33,404 nucleotides of DNA, from NCBI GenBank assembly GCA_005808475.1, contig SYLY01000323.1:1-33404 (forward strand), read 5' to 3'. Of the stretch, positions 15,933 through 24,177 are shown one piece after another (within the stretch, counting starts at the first letter, position 1; the number at the start of each line of letters is the position of its first letter). The translations under genes were made by a program, and so were the position numbers. Origin of the DNA: Acidobacteriota bacterium (GTDB lineage Bacteria; Acidobacteriota; Terriglobia; Bryobacterales; Bryobacteraceae). The notes under the pieces were generated by a model, which did not search any database, was not told the DNA's origin, and was given only the letters and a program-made list of their open reading frames with translations.

Positions 15933-18384
15933 GCACCAAATTCTCCGGCTGGGCCTTGGCGGCCAGTTCCATTTCCTTGGCCGATGGCGAACGGCCCAAT
16001 ATCGTTTCGAAAGCCGCGCGCGCGAACGCGGCGGGCTCCTTGTGTTCCGAGGATAGCCTGGCCGCCAGCACCTTCGACAGATCGCGGCTCAGCTTGCTGT
16101 TGGCGAGCGCCAGCGCCTGCTGCGGCACCACGCTCTCGTTGCGCTCGTAGCATTCCGACGGGCTCGCCATGTCGAACGTGCGCAGGAACTCCATCTGCGT
16201 GTCCGGCGAATGGCGGAAGTAGAGGCTGCGGCGGTAGACGTCGAACCCCTTGGTCTCGTCGATCTCCGGGCCGCCCATTTGACGGTCGAGTTTGCCGGAC
16301 ACCGCCAGGATCGAGTCGCGCACGATCTCGGCCTCCATGCGCCGCGAATTCATGCGCCACAGATAGCGATTCTCGGGATCGGCCGCCGCGCCGGGATGGT
16401 TCGCGTCGCCCGAACTCGACTTCATGCGGTACGCCGCGCTCGTCACCATCAGGCGATGAAGGTGCTTCATGCTCCAACCGCTGTCCATCAACTCGACGGC
16501 CAGCCAGTCGAGCAGTTCTGGATGCGTCGGTGGCTTTCCGTTGCGGCCGAAGTCGAACACGCTGGCCACCAGCGGCCTGCCGAAGTGGCGCGCCCACATG
16601 TGATTCACGGCGACGCGCGCCGTGAGAGGATTGCCTTTCGACGCGATCCAGTTGGCGAGCGCCGTGCGGCGGCCGCTGGTCCGGTCCGGGTAGATCTTGC
16701 CGAGCGGCGAATAGCTTTCGGCGGATTGCGTCAGCGCGGTCTGCGCCTCGGTCAACCGCGTGGCCGCTTTCGATACGTCCTTCTCGTCAGCCACCGACCC
16801 GGCCTTCGCCTTGGAACGCGCCTCGTTGAAATCGAGCATCGCGCGATAGACGGACTCGTCCGCTTTGAGCAGACCGGCCTCCCGCTCCTTCTTGCGCGCC
16901 TCGGCGGCCAGTTCTTCGTACTTGGGATCCGGCGGATCGGAGTACTTGGCCTTGTCCGCGGCGATCCTGGCTTGGAGCGAGGGCAGGTGAGCGCGAACCG
17001 CCGCCAGCGCCTTCGCCGCGATCACCAGCTTGTCGGTGGGCGCGTTCGATTCGGTGAGCTTTCGCAGCTCCGTTTCGGCGCGTTCGATGTCGGCCTTGGC
17101 CTTGGTCACCAGATCCTCGCGCACGAAGGGCCGGTAGTCGGGATAGTATGCGCCCACCGGAAGCGTGGAGGGCTCGATCTTGCCCAGTGCGCCGCCCAGC
17201 GATCCCGGCGTCTCCGGCGGAAGCGTCCGGCTGCGATCGGGGTTGGCGGTATCGCCACGAATATATGAATGAGTGGCCCGGTCGATCTCGGCGTCGAACA
17301 CGCGCGACACGCCGTCCTTGCCGGTATCGGTTTGCCCGGGCACGCGGTCGATGCGAATCTCGTAGGGCTCGAAGAAGGCGCGGAACTTGTAGTATTCGTC
17401 CTGCGTGAAGGGGTCGTACTTGTGGTCGTGGCAGCGCGCGCACTTCACGGTGACACCGAGGAAGCCCATCGCGGTGTGGTCGACCGCGTCCTGCAGCCAT
17501 CCGTCGCGATTGTACTTGTGATACTGGCGCGCCAGGAAGCCCGTGGCACGCAACGTCTTGGGATCCTCGGGCGCGATTTCGTCGGCGGCGAGCATCTCGA
17601 CGATCATGCGGTCGTAGCCCTTGTCCTCGTTCAGCGATTCCACGATCCAATCCCGCCAACGCCAGACGAACATGTGGGAGAAGCGGACATCGTTCGCCTT
17701 GCGCCAACCGTACCAGTCGGAGTAGCGCCAGATATCCATCCAGTGGCGGCCCCAGCGCTCGCCATGGCGGGGATCGTCGAGCAGCCGGCCAACGGCGGAT
17801 TCGTACGCGTTCGGCGAGGAGTCGTTCACGAAGGCGGCGAGTTCGGCGGGCGTGGGCGGCACGCCCACCATGTCCAGATACAGCCGCCGGACCAGTGTAC
17901 TCTTGGACGCTTCACCAACGGGCGCGAGCTTCTGCTTGGCGAGTTCCGCGCCCAGAAACGCATCGATCGGATTGCGCGCCCACGCGGCGTTGGCGGCCGG
18001 CGGCGCGGGACGCTTCGGCGACTGGAACGCCCAATGCGGCGCGGCGGCCGAGGCTTTTACCTCGCGTTCGAACCGGGCGCCATCCTTGATCCACGAGGCC
18101 AGCGCCTCGAGTTCGGAGTCCTTCATCTTGGGCGCGCCCAACGGCATGTGAGGCTCGGCGAGATGCGCCGCGGCTTTGTAGAGCAGGCTCTCGTCCGGCT
18201 TCGATTCGCGAATGGCGGGCCCCCGCGATCCGCCGCGGAGCAAGCCTTCGCGCGTGGTGACGTCGAGTCCGCCGCGCGGCGACGCGCCCGAATGGCATCC
18301 CGAGCAGCGTTTCTCGACAAGAGTCAACGCCACCTGACCGGAAGCCAGGAAGCAGAACGCCAGAAAAAATGCCAGACGCGCCAT
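15892..18384 (-). CDS. DUF1549/DUF1553 protein with N-terminal cytochrome c domain (module A)
   Basis: This 830-residue exported protein has the planctomycete-type order PSCyt1-PSCyt2 (DUF1549)-PSD1 (DUF1553). A signal peptide spans residues 1-16. A CxxCH haem site follows at Cys27-Cys30-His31 (RCSGCHSG), with GLDVTTREGLLRGGSRGPAI typical of PSCyt1. The DUF1549 part has GHWMDIWRYSDWYGW-like residues and CARCHDHKYDPFTQDEYY, a second CxxCH conserved in the family. A lysine/alanine-rich, coiled-coil-like stretch (LVTKAKADIERAETELRKL onward) separates it from DUF1553 (PTHPELLDWLAVELM, YLWRMNSRRMEAEIVRDS). The function is unknown, perhaps periplasmic electron transfer serving the linked DUF1501 protein. 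The start is the ATG 7 bases after TAAACT. Confidence 0.9.
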   Translation of the reverse strand: MARLAFFLAFCFLASGQVALTLVEKRCSGCHSGASPRGGLDVTTREGLLRGGSRGPAIRESKPDESLLYKAAAHLAEPHMPLGAPKMKDSELEALASWIKDGARFEREVKASAAAPHWAFQSPKRPAPPAANAAWARNPIDAFLGAELAKQKLAPVGEASKSTLVRRLYLDMVGVPPTPAELAAFVNDSSPNAYESAVGRLLDDPRHGERWGRHWMDIWRYSDWYGWRKANDVRFSHMFVWRWRDWIVESLNEDKGYDRMIVEMLAADEIAPEDPKTLRATGFLARQYHKYNRDGWLQDAVDHTAMGFLGVTVKCARCHDHKYDPFTQDEYYKFRAFFEPYEIRIDRVPGQTDTGKDGVSRVFDAEIDRATHSYIRGDTANPDRSRTLPPETPGSLGGALGKIEPSTLPVGAYYPDYRPFVREDLVTKAKADIERAETELRKLTESNAPTDKLVIAAKALAAVRAHLPSLQARIAADKAKYSDPPDPKYEELAAEARKKEREAGLLKADESVYRAMLDFNEARSKAKAGSVADEKDVSKAATRLTEAQTALTQSAESYSPLGKIYPDRTSGRRTALANWIASKGNPLTARVAVNHMWARHFGRPLVASVFDFGRNGKPPTHPELLDWLAVELMDSGWSMKHLHRLMVTSAAYRMKSSSGDANHPGAAADPENRYLWRMNSRRMEAEIVRDSILAVSGKLDRQMGGPEIDETKGFDVYRRSLYFRHSPDTQMEFLRTFDMASPSECYERNESVVPQQALALANSKLSRDLSKVLAARLSSEHKEPAAFARAAFETILGRSPSAKEMELAAKAQPENLVHVLFNHNDFITIR

Positions 18385-18700
18385 GTCTGATAGTTTATTC
18401 CCATTCGGCGGTTCGCGCGCCAGCCCCTCCGGCGAGATGGCCGGGCCCGGCTGACAACTTGTGCGGTTCAGCCGCGCCGCATCCGCGCCGAGCGTTGAGA
18501 AGATGGGAAGGGGAGTGCGGCATCGAGCGTGCAGGATTGGCGGAACAACGCCCACTCCACCACTGGGGCGGCCATCGCGCGCTCCTACGGGCACGGCACG
18601 CAATGTGGCGGGAGTCCTGGCCGGCAACGGCGGCAGCGCCGGTCTGGGGCGCCGGAACAGTCCTCGCCAACGGCCATCCTGCTCAACGGCGAGTAGACGG
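18385..18700 (-). other. 316-base intergenic stretch before the DUF1549/1553 gene
   Basis: This is the only gene-free gap over 300 bases. I see no convincing protein or RNA gene. It holds the TAAACT box just before the downstream ATG, a perfect 12-base palindrome GCCGGGCCCGGC at 18440-18451, and an imperfect stem (CTCGCC and GGCGAG, 18662-18692) just after the PQQ dehydrogenase stop with no T-run. It probably contains the module A promoter and perhaps a weak terminator for the upstream operon. Confidence 0.4.
18392..18397 (-). promoter_or_regulatory. Candidate leaderless -10 element (TAAACT) of module A
   Basis: TAAACT (TAnnnT pattern, 4 of 6 to TATAAT) is followed by 7 bases (ATCAGAC) and the ATG of the DUF1549/1553 gene. 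No Shine-Dalgarno precedes the ATG. Confidence 0.35.
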
Positions 18701-20539
18701 CTACAGCCCGAACGCGAGCACGTTCGAGCCCGCCGCGATCGCGACGAATTGGCGTCCGCGGTGCACGTACGTCATCGGGGACGCCTTCCACGTTTGATTG
18801 GCCTCGAAACGCCAGAGCAGCTTTCCGTTTCGAGCGTCCGCCGCCGCGAAGCTCCCATCGTCGTGGCCGAAGAACACCAGCCCCCCCGCCGTCGACATCA
18901 CGCCGCCCCAAGTGTTGGCCGGACCTTCCTGCGCGATTTCCCAGCGCTTCCCGCCCGTGCGCAGATCGATCGCGCGCAGATACTTACGGCCTTGCTCGCC
19001 GGGAACCCGCTTGGTGTCGCCGCCGTAGTGCGATTCGCCCGCGCGCCACACCGCCGGCGCCTTCGTGTAGATGGAACACTTCTCGAGCGCCTGCACATAA
19101 AGCAAGCCCGTGCCCGGATGGAACGCCGTGGAAAACCAGTTGGTGGCGCCCTCCACGGCCGGACACGCGCGCACTCCGGCCTCCGTGGGGATCGACGCCG
19201 GATTCACCATGGGCCGCCCCGTTGTCTGGTCGACTCCGGTGGCCCAGGTCAACTTGTCGACAAACGGCTTCACATAGACAGGCTTTCCCGTTTCGCGGTC
19301 GAGCAAGTAGAGGAAGCCGTTGCGATCGGCGTGCGCGAGCCGCTTGCGTCCGTCCAGATCGACCACCATCGGCGTTTCGGTCGCGTCCCAGTCGTGCAGA
19401 TCGTGCGGCGTGAATTGGAAGTGCCAGCGGAGTTTGCCAGTGGCGGGATCGAGCGCGATCACGCTGTTCGAGTACAGGTTGTCGCCTTTCCGCTCGTCGC
19501 CGTTGTAGTCGGGGCAGGGGTTGCCCACCGGCCACAGCAGCAGATTCTGGGCTACATCGTATGTGCCGGTGAGCCACGTCGCCGCGCAACCGTGCTCCCA
19601 CTCCTTGCCCTTCCAGGTTTCCGATCCCGGCTCGCCGGGCGCTGGAACCGTCCAGAAGCGCCAGACTTCCTTGCCATCCTCGGGACGGTACGCCGCCAGA
19701 TATCCGCGCGCGCCCTCGTCTCCTCCGGAATGGCCTGAGACCACCAGATCGTTCACGATCAGCGGCGCGGACGTGGCGCCGTAGTTCTTCGTGTGGTCCG
19801 CCATCGCGATATCCCAAAGCAGCTGCCCGCTCGCCCGATCGAGCGCGATCAGATGCGCGTGATCGGTGACGAAGAACAGCCGGCGGCCCAGGATCGCGAC
19901 GCCGCGATTGATTCCGCTCGCCGCGTCTCCGGCGAGTCCCTGTGTGCGTGGACGGCGGAACCGCCAGATCGCGCGGCCCGTGCCCGGATCGATCGCATGG
20001 ACCTCGTTGGGCGCGGTGACGTACATCGCGCCGTCGTAAACGACGGGAGTCACCTGAAGCCGCGGCGTCCCGGTGAGAGAGAACATCCACCGCACCTTCA
20101 GGCGGCTCACGTTCGACGCATCCACCTGGGCTAGCGGCGAATGGCGGTTGCCGCCGATGTCCCCGTGATAACTGGGCCACTCGCCGGGCTCGGGCTTCGC
20201 GATCGCCGCGAAATTCGGGCCGTTGACGCGAATCGCCGCGAGCGCGCCCGCGGCGGCCGCGGCAGGCTCGAGCGATCGCAGGTACGCGATCAAGTCGCGC
20301 ATCGGAGCCGCGCCGAGCGCCGTGGCAGGCATGCCCTTTCCCGGAAGACCCGTTGCGATCACGTCGCGCAGATCGGCGCGAGTTCGCAGATCGCGGTCCG
20401 TGATGCCCGCCGCACGTTCGCCGCCTTGGGCGTTGGCGCCGTGGCAGAACGAACAGTGCTTGGAGAAGAGCGCCTTTCCGGCTTCGATGTCCTGGGCCAG
20501 GGCGGGCAGCGCGGCGAGCGATAGATAGACGAGCTTCAT
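18701..20539 (-). CDS. PQQ-dependent dehydrogenase with N-terminal cytochrome c
   Basis: This 612-residue periplasmic quinoprotein oxidises an alcohol or aldehyde and passes electrons to its own haem. A signal peptide (about 1-15, ending ALAQ) is followed by a class I cytochrome c domain with CSFCH (Cys29-Cys32-His33) and a candidate Met ligand in GLPGKGMPA. The rest is an eight-bladed-type PQQ propeller with LDRASGQLLWD and LDPATGKLRWHFQ blade motifs. NPCPDYNGDERKGDNLYSNS (around 341) and FTPHDLHDWDATE (around 380), with the catalytic-region aspartate, match PQQ alcohol dehydrogenases. The vicinal Cys-Cys pair of classical enzymes is not seen. The haem domain is at the N-terminus, the reverse of type II quinohaemoproteins. 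The ATG overlaps the upstream membrane-protein stop (ATGA). Confidence 0.9.
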   Translation of the reverse strand: MKLVYLSLAALPALAQDIEAGKALFSKHCSFCHGANAQGGERAAGITDRDLRTRADLRDVIATGLPGKGMPATALGAAPMRDLIAYLRSLEPAAAAAGALAAIRVNGPNFAAIAKPEPGEWPSYHGDIGGNRHSPLAQVDASNVSRLKVRWMFSLTGTPRLQVTPVVYDGAMYVTAPNEVHAIDPGTGRAIWRFRRPRTQGLAGDAASGINRGVAILGRRLFFVTDHAHLIALDRASGQLLWDIAMADHTKNYGATSAPLIVNDLVVSGHSGGDEGARGYLAAYRPEDGKEVWRFWTVPAPGEPGSETWKGKEWEHGCAATWLTGTYDVAQNLLLWPVGNPCPDYNGDERKGDNLYSNSVIALDPATGKLRWHFQFTPHDLHDWDATETPMVVDLDGRKRLAHADRNGFLYLLDRETGKPVYVKPFVDKLTWATGVDQTTGRPMVNPASIPTEAGVRACPAVEGATNWFSTAFHPGTGLLYVQALEKCSIYTKAPAVWRAGESHYGGDTKRVPGEQGRKYLRAIDLRTGGKRWEIAQEGPANTWGGVMSTAGGLVFFGHDDGSFAAADARNGKLLWRFEANQTWKASPMTYVHRGRQFVAIAAGSNVLAFGL

Positions 20540-21510
20540 GGCACGGCGGGTTGTTGCTTCTCGCGGAACGCGCTTTGTTCGGACGCGCGCCGCTGGATCT
20601 CCGATCGTAGCCCGAGCAGACGGTTCAACGCTCCCAGCCAGAAGGGGGAGCCGAAGCACAGGCAGATCCAGGTGAGAAACACGCCGGGCTTGGCGAGCTC
20701 CCCGGGCGAGAAGTCCCCACACGCCTTCGGCTTTGTGAAGACATCTCCGAACAGGCCGGCGTCGAGCACGCGCTTTTCGACGGTCTTCAAGTCCGGGTTG
20801 TTCTGGTTCTTCAATCCCTCGGCTTCGGCTACTACTGCCTTGCGCAAAGCCTCATCATTGGTCAGCCGGCTCAGAACGTCGAACGAGTTCACCGGATAGT
20901 ACGCCAGAAACACGGCCGCCAAAATCGCGGAGTAGATCTTGCCGGAGAACGACACGCTGTCCTGCACGCGATCCATCGCTTCGTCGAACTGCGAGAACAG
21001 CCGCGCCGCCAACTTGGGCGCCACCTTCTGCAACGCGCGGGTCCGCCATATCTGCGCCGCCAATTGCGGCTCGCCCGCTTCCCACTCGAGGATCTTCTCC
21101 TCGATTTGATGGAGCACGGCCGCCGGATCGGTGACGCCGAGAGTCGTCAACATCGATTTAAACGGCTCCTCGGAGCCCTTGCGCAAGACCGCCATCGCCA
21201 GTTCCTCGCGCGGGATCGCCTCGGCCGAGCCGCGCCGCAGCCAGCCGGCGATCTTCTCGAGCACTCCGTTGTTCCAGGGCACGCGCGCCGACAGGGATCG
21301 CTCCCGCATCAACACGTGGGCGGCCTCGAGCGCCTTGTCCGCTCCCACTCCGGCGTTGACAAGCAGCGATCCGACGCCCGTCTCCATCTCGTGAACCCGC
21401 CGGCGGAAGGCTGTCAACGCCGTCTGAGCGGCCGCGCTCACCATCGCCGACAACACCGCCATCGCGAGCGCGAATCCGATCGCGACGTCCAGATAATGCA
21501 GGATACCCAT
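20536..21510 (-). CDS. Unknown membrane protein, three predicted TM segments
   Basis: I do not recognise this 324-residue protein with confidence. A hydrophobic helix begins at once (LDVAIGFALAMAVLSAMVSAAA, about 8-29), followed by RRRVHEMETGVGSLLVNAG. A long charged helical region of about 150 residues comes next, then two more hydrophobic segments (KIYSAILAAVFLAYYPV, about 190-206; FLTWICLCFGSPFWLGALNRLLGL near 280-303). The opening resembles bacterial proteins of unknown function with a first helix followed by an RRR...LE..I..LL pattern. It sits 3 bases after the PhoD-like gene and its stop overlaps the PQQ dehydrogenase start, so it is produced with both and could anchor or serve that dehydrogenase. 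That link rests on position only. Confidence 0.78.
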   Translation of the reverse strand: MGILHYLDVAIGFALAMAVLSAMVSAAAQTALTAFRRRVHEMETGVGSLLVNAGVGADKALEAAHVLMRERSLSARVPWNNGVLEKIAGWLRRGSAEAIPREELAMAVLRKGSEEPFKSMLTTLGVTDPAAVLHQIEEKILEWEAGEPQLAAQIWRTRALQKVAPKLAARLFSQFDEAMDRVQDSVSFSGKIYSAILAAVFLAYYPVNSFDVLSRLTNDEALRKAVVAEAEGLKNQNNPDLKTVEKRVLDAGLFGDVFTKPKACGDFSPGELAKPGVFLTWICLCFGSPFWLGALNRLLGLRSEIQRRASEQSAFREKQQPAVP

Positions 21511-21513
21511 GCC

Positions 21514-23100
21514 TCAAATCCTCCTCGTCAAGGTGAATCGATGAAACGGTTGCAGGTTGTCGAGCTCCGCTTCGGGCCGCCCGATTTTCCAATGGAACAT
21601 TTGAAACTCGATCTTGTCCGGATGGAAGTCCATCAGCGTGAATCCGTTGTCCTCGAGCGGCGGCAGTTGCGCCTCCACCTCGAGCCCGGTGGGAACTTGC
21701 GGCGGCGTGCCGCGCCACGCCGACGGCCACGCCTTCGGACCCGTGCTGATCGGCCCCGAGAGGATCGAATGCACGGGGTTGCGCCTCAGATCCATGGAGC
21801 CGTTCCTCACGATGCGGCCCTGGCCGAGCGCGTGCAAATCGCCGGACACGAACAACGGGATGCGTTCCATGTTCGAGCACGCCCGCAGCAACCGGTCGTG
21901 CTGCGACCTCCAGCCTTCCTGCCAGAAGTACTTGGGCTTGGATACACCGAGCTTGCCGCCCGGTTCGAGCAGATCGGCGTACCACTCGCCCCACTTGCCC
22001 GCGCTCCACGCGATGGGTGTCGAGGGCACGTTCACCACGTGGCCGCACGCCGATTCCTTCATCCGCCGCGTCAGCCAGGCTTCCACGTCGTCCGGCACGA
22101 AGCCGGCCATCGGCCCCTTCAGCGTCAGACCGCGGCGGCAATCGTAGAGCAGAATCTCCGCGAGATTGCCCCATCGCAGCGTGCCGTAGCTTTCGCCGCA
22201 CCCATCGGCCAGGCCGGGCAGGCTCGCTCCGGGCAGCGCCGCGGGACGATCCCCGTCCGGCAGGAACTCGGGATAGTACATGCGCTGCGTGGCGCGCGCC
22301 AATCGCAGCATGAAGTCGTCCGGCGGATACGTGATGCCTTCGCCGGGCCGAGCTTCGTCGTTCTCGAAGTGATCGTGATCGTCCTGCAGGAACAGCATCG
22401 GCGCCGAGCGGAACATGGTTCCGTACAAGTCCGCGATCTGCGGTCCCACCGCGCGATGCAGCACGTTCTCGTTCGGAGTGCCATGAACGGGGATGTCGCG
22501 CCGAAACTCGCCGATCTCGCGTTTGGCCCATTCGGAAGCGCCCAGTTGCAGCGGCCCCGGTCCCACGCGCAGATCCCAGTACACGTGATCTCCATTGGCG
22601 ATCACCGCGTCGGGCTGGAGCGACAACCCCTTGGCGAGCATCTTGCGGCGGTTGGCGATCGACACCCAATAGGGCTGATCCGTGCCGAGGATGCGCGTCC
22701 CGTCATGTCCTCCCGCGCACGTGTAGATCAGCAGCCGGAACCGCTGTTGGGACGATGCCGGCTCTGGAAACGTCCGAAGAGGCCATTCGCCGCACAGCGG
22801 CTTGCCGGAGTGGTCCACGATGCGCAGCCGGTACGATGTCAGGGGACGCAGCCCGGCCACGTCGAACGACCAGAACGATCCCTTCGAATCGGTGCGAACG
22901 GCTTCGATCTTGCGCTTGCCGTCCACCGTGAGCGCCGGCCTCCCGCGCAAGGGAGAAGCGAATGAAGCCTTGATGAGAAAGCGTTCGTGATTGGCGCCAG
23001 GCAACAGATGGCGGACTTGGCCGGCGTTCCAGCCGTCCGCCGCGGCCAATAGCGAAACCGGTAGCGCGAGGGCTTCGCGTCTGGTGAGACGATGGTCCAT
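21514..23100 (-). CDS. PhoD-like phosphatase (alkaline phosphatase D family)
   Basis: This 528-residue exported metallophosphoesterase of the PhoD type releases phosphate from phosphodiesters or monoesters in the periplasm or outside the cell. A twin-arginine signal is present (LTRREALALPVSLLAA, Arg7-Arg8). An N-terminal beta domain of PhoD type (TSYRLRIVDHSGKPL) precedes the catalytic domain with LLIYTCAGGHDGTR, NGDHVYWDLR, QDDHDHFEND and SGDLHALGQGRI, which supply the aspartate, asparagine and histidine metal ligands. The start ATG shares its first base position (23100) with the TTG start of the opposing gene, so the two divergent genes have no spacer. A perfect TATAAT lies 11 bases upstream. 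It heads an operon with a membrane protein and a PQQ dehydrogenase. Confidence 0.9.
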   Translation of the reverse strand: MDHRLTRREALALPVSLLAAADGWNAGQVRHLLPGANHERFLIKASFASPLRGRPALTVDGKRKIEAVRTDSKGSFWSFDVAGLRPLTSYRLRIVDHSGKPLCGEWPLRTFPEPASSQQRFRLLIYTCAGGHDGTRILGTDQPYWVSIANRRKMLAKGLSLQPDAVIANGDHVYWDLRVGPGPLQLGASEWAKREIGEFRRDIPVHGTPNENVLHRAVGPQIADLYGTMFRSAPMLFLQDDHDHFENDEARPGEGITYPPDDFMLRLARATQRMYYPEFLPDGDRPAALPGASLPGLADGCGESYGTLRWGNLAEILLYDCRRGLTLKGPMAGFVPDDVEAWLTRRMKESACGHVVNVPSTPIAWSAGKWGEWYADLLEPGGKLGVSKPKYFWQEGWRSQHDRLLRACSNMERIPLFVSGDLHALGQGRIVRNGSMDLRRNPVHSILSGPISTGPKAWPSAWRGTPPQVPTGLEVEAQLPPLEDNGFTLMDFHPDKIEFQMFHWKIGRPEAELDNLQPFHRFTLTRRI

Positions 23101-23747
23101 TGGGGATCACTATTATAGTTTTCGCGAAGGCTCCGGTAGCGGGGCGCGTGAAGACCAGGCTCGGCCTGCCGGGCGGCATCGCGGCGGAGCTGCACACGGC
23201 GTTCGTGCGCGACACGCTCGAGATGGCGTCGGCTCTCGGCCATCCGCTGGAACTCCACACGGACCAGCCCTGCGCCGCGTGGCCGGAGTTCGGCGGTCCG
23301 CGCCGGTTGCAGGTGGAGGGCGATCTCGGCGCGCGCATGCTGGCGGCGTTCGCGCGCGGACCGGCGCTGATCCTCGGCGGCGATGCTCCCGGCCTGCCCG
23401 CCAGCCACGCCGCGTCCCTGCTCGAGCGGCCCGAGGATGTCGCGATCGGACCCGCCGAGGACGGCGGCTATTGGGGCATCCTCTGCCGCCGCCCGCGGCC
23501 CGAAATGTTCGCCGGCGTGGAATGGTCGACCGAACGTGCGCTCGCGCAAACCGCCGCCTCCGCGCGCGCCGCCGGACTGAGCGTGGGCTTCGGCGAGCGC
23601 TGGTTCGACGTCGACGACCGGGCGTCTCTGCGCCGTCTGTTCGACAGCCCTCCCCGCCATACCGCCGAATTCCTGAGCCGCCGGCAGGACGTGCTACATC
23701 TACTCAGTGATGCCCACCATGCCGAAGCCGGGCGATCCGGCGCCTGA
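23100..23747 (+). CDS. TIGR04282 family glycosyltransferase-like protein (DUF2064)
   Basis: The 215-residue protein belongs to the TIGR04282 (DUF2064) branch of GT-A-like nucleotidyl/glycosyltransferases; the substrate is unknown. The opening TIIVFAKAPVAGRVKTRL (residues 4-21) is the family hallmark. ALILGGDAPGLPASH carries the central DxP and AEDGGYWGI the following loop, with WFDVDDRASLRRL near the end. The start is inferred as TTG because the hallmark begins at residue 3 and no in-frame ATG or GTG is near; no Shine-Dalgarno is evident. It is followed by an overlapping peroxiredoxin gene. Confidence 0.85.
   Translation: MGITIIVFAKAPVAGRVKTRLGLPGGIAAELHTAFVRDTLEMASALGHPLELHTDQPCAAWPEFGGPRRLQVEGDLGARMLAAFARGPALILGGDAPGLPASHAASLLERPEDVAIGPAEDGGYWGILCRRPRPEMFAGVEWSTERALAQTAASARAAGLSVGFGERWFDVDDRASLRRLFDSPPRHTAEFLSRRQDVLHLLSDAHHAEAGRSGA
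23112..23117 (-). promoter_or_regulatory. Candidate -10 element (TATAAT) of the PhoD-like gene
   Basis: A perfect TATAAT on the minus strand lies 11 bases before the PhoD-like ATG, giving a leader of about 4 bases. It is embedded in codons of the opposing gene (residues 5-6, TIIV), so part of the match may be forced by protein sequence. No good -35 is seen. Confidence 0.45.
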
Positions 23748-24174
23748 GATCTCGTTGCCGACGGACGAAGGCAAGCCGTTCCTGCTTTCTTCACTGAAGG
23801 GGTCGCAGGTGATCCTCTACTTCTATCCGAAGGCGGACACGCCGGGCTGCACCAAGGAATCGTGCGCGTTTCGCGACAACTCGGCCGCGATCGGCAAGAA
23901 GAACGCCGTCGTCGTGGGCGTGTCGCCCGACACGGAAAAAGCACAGGCCAAGTTCAAGACCAAGTACGGATTGCCGTTCACCCTTCTGGCTGACCCGGAA
24001 CACTCCGCGGCCGAGGCCTACGGCGTGTGGAAAGAAAAGAGCATGTACGGGAAGAAGTACATGGGCGTGGAGCGCACCACGTTTTTGATCGGGCAGGACG
24101 GCAGGATCGCGCACGTGTTCGAGAAGGTGACGGTGGACGGGCACGCCGGGGAAGTGCTCGCCGAACTAGCCTAG
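23719..24174 (+). CDS. bcp: Thioredoxin-dependent peroxiredoxin, Bcp/PrxQ type
   Basis: The 151-residue enzyme reduces hydrogen peroxide and organic peroxides in the cytosol using thioredoxin. YPKADTPGCTKESCAFRD has the peroxidatic Cys44 and a resolving Cys49 five residues later, the atypical 2-Cys arrangement of the Bcp group. PFTLLADPEHSAAEAYGVW and GVERTTFLIGQDGRI are also family blocks. The ATG before PKPGDPAPEISLP fits the family N-terminus; GTG at 23707 and ATG at 23710 are in-frame alternatives. The start lies inside the 3' end of the TIGR04282 gene, so the two are probably co-translated. The stop is 3 bases from the end of the convergent LOG-family gene. Confidence 0.93.
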   Translation: MPKPGDPAPEISLPTDEGKPFLLSSLKGSQVILYFYPKADTPGCTKESCAFRDNSAAIGKKNAVVVGVSPDTEKAQAKFKTKYGLPFTLLADPEHSAAEAYGVWKEKSMYGKKYMGVERTTFLIGQDGRIAHVFEKVTVDGHAGEVLAELA

Positions 24175-24177
24175 CCG

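Noticed and set aside
18662-18692. Rho-independent terminator after the PQQ dehydrogenase
   Set aside because: The stem is only 6 bases with a long loop and no T-run follows on the minus strand.
18461-19738. 425-codon plus-strand open frame through the intergenic gap
   Set aside because: Most of it is antisense to the PQQ dehydrogenase; the part in the gap shows no recognisable protein pattern or ribosome site.
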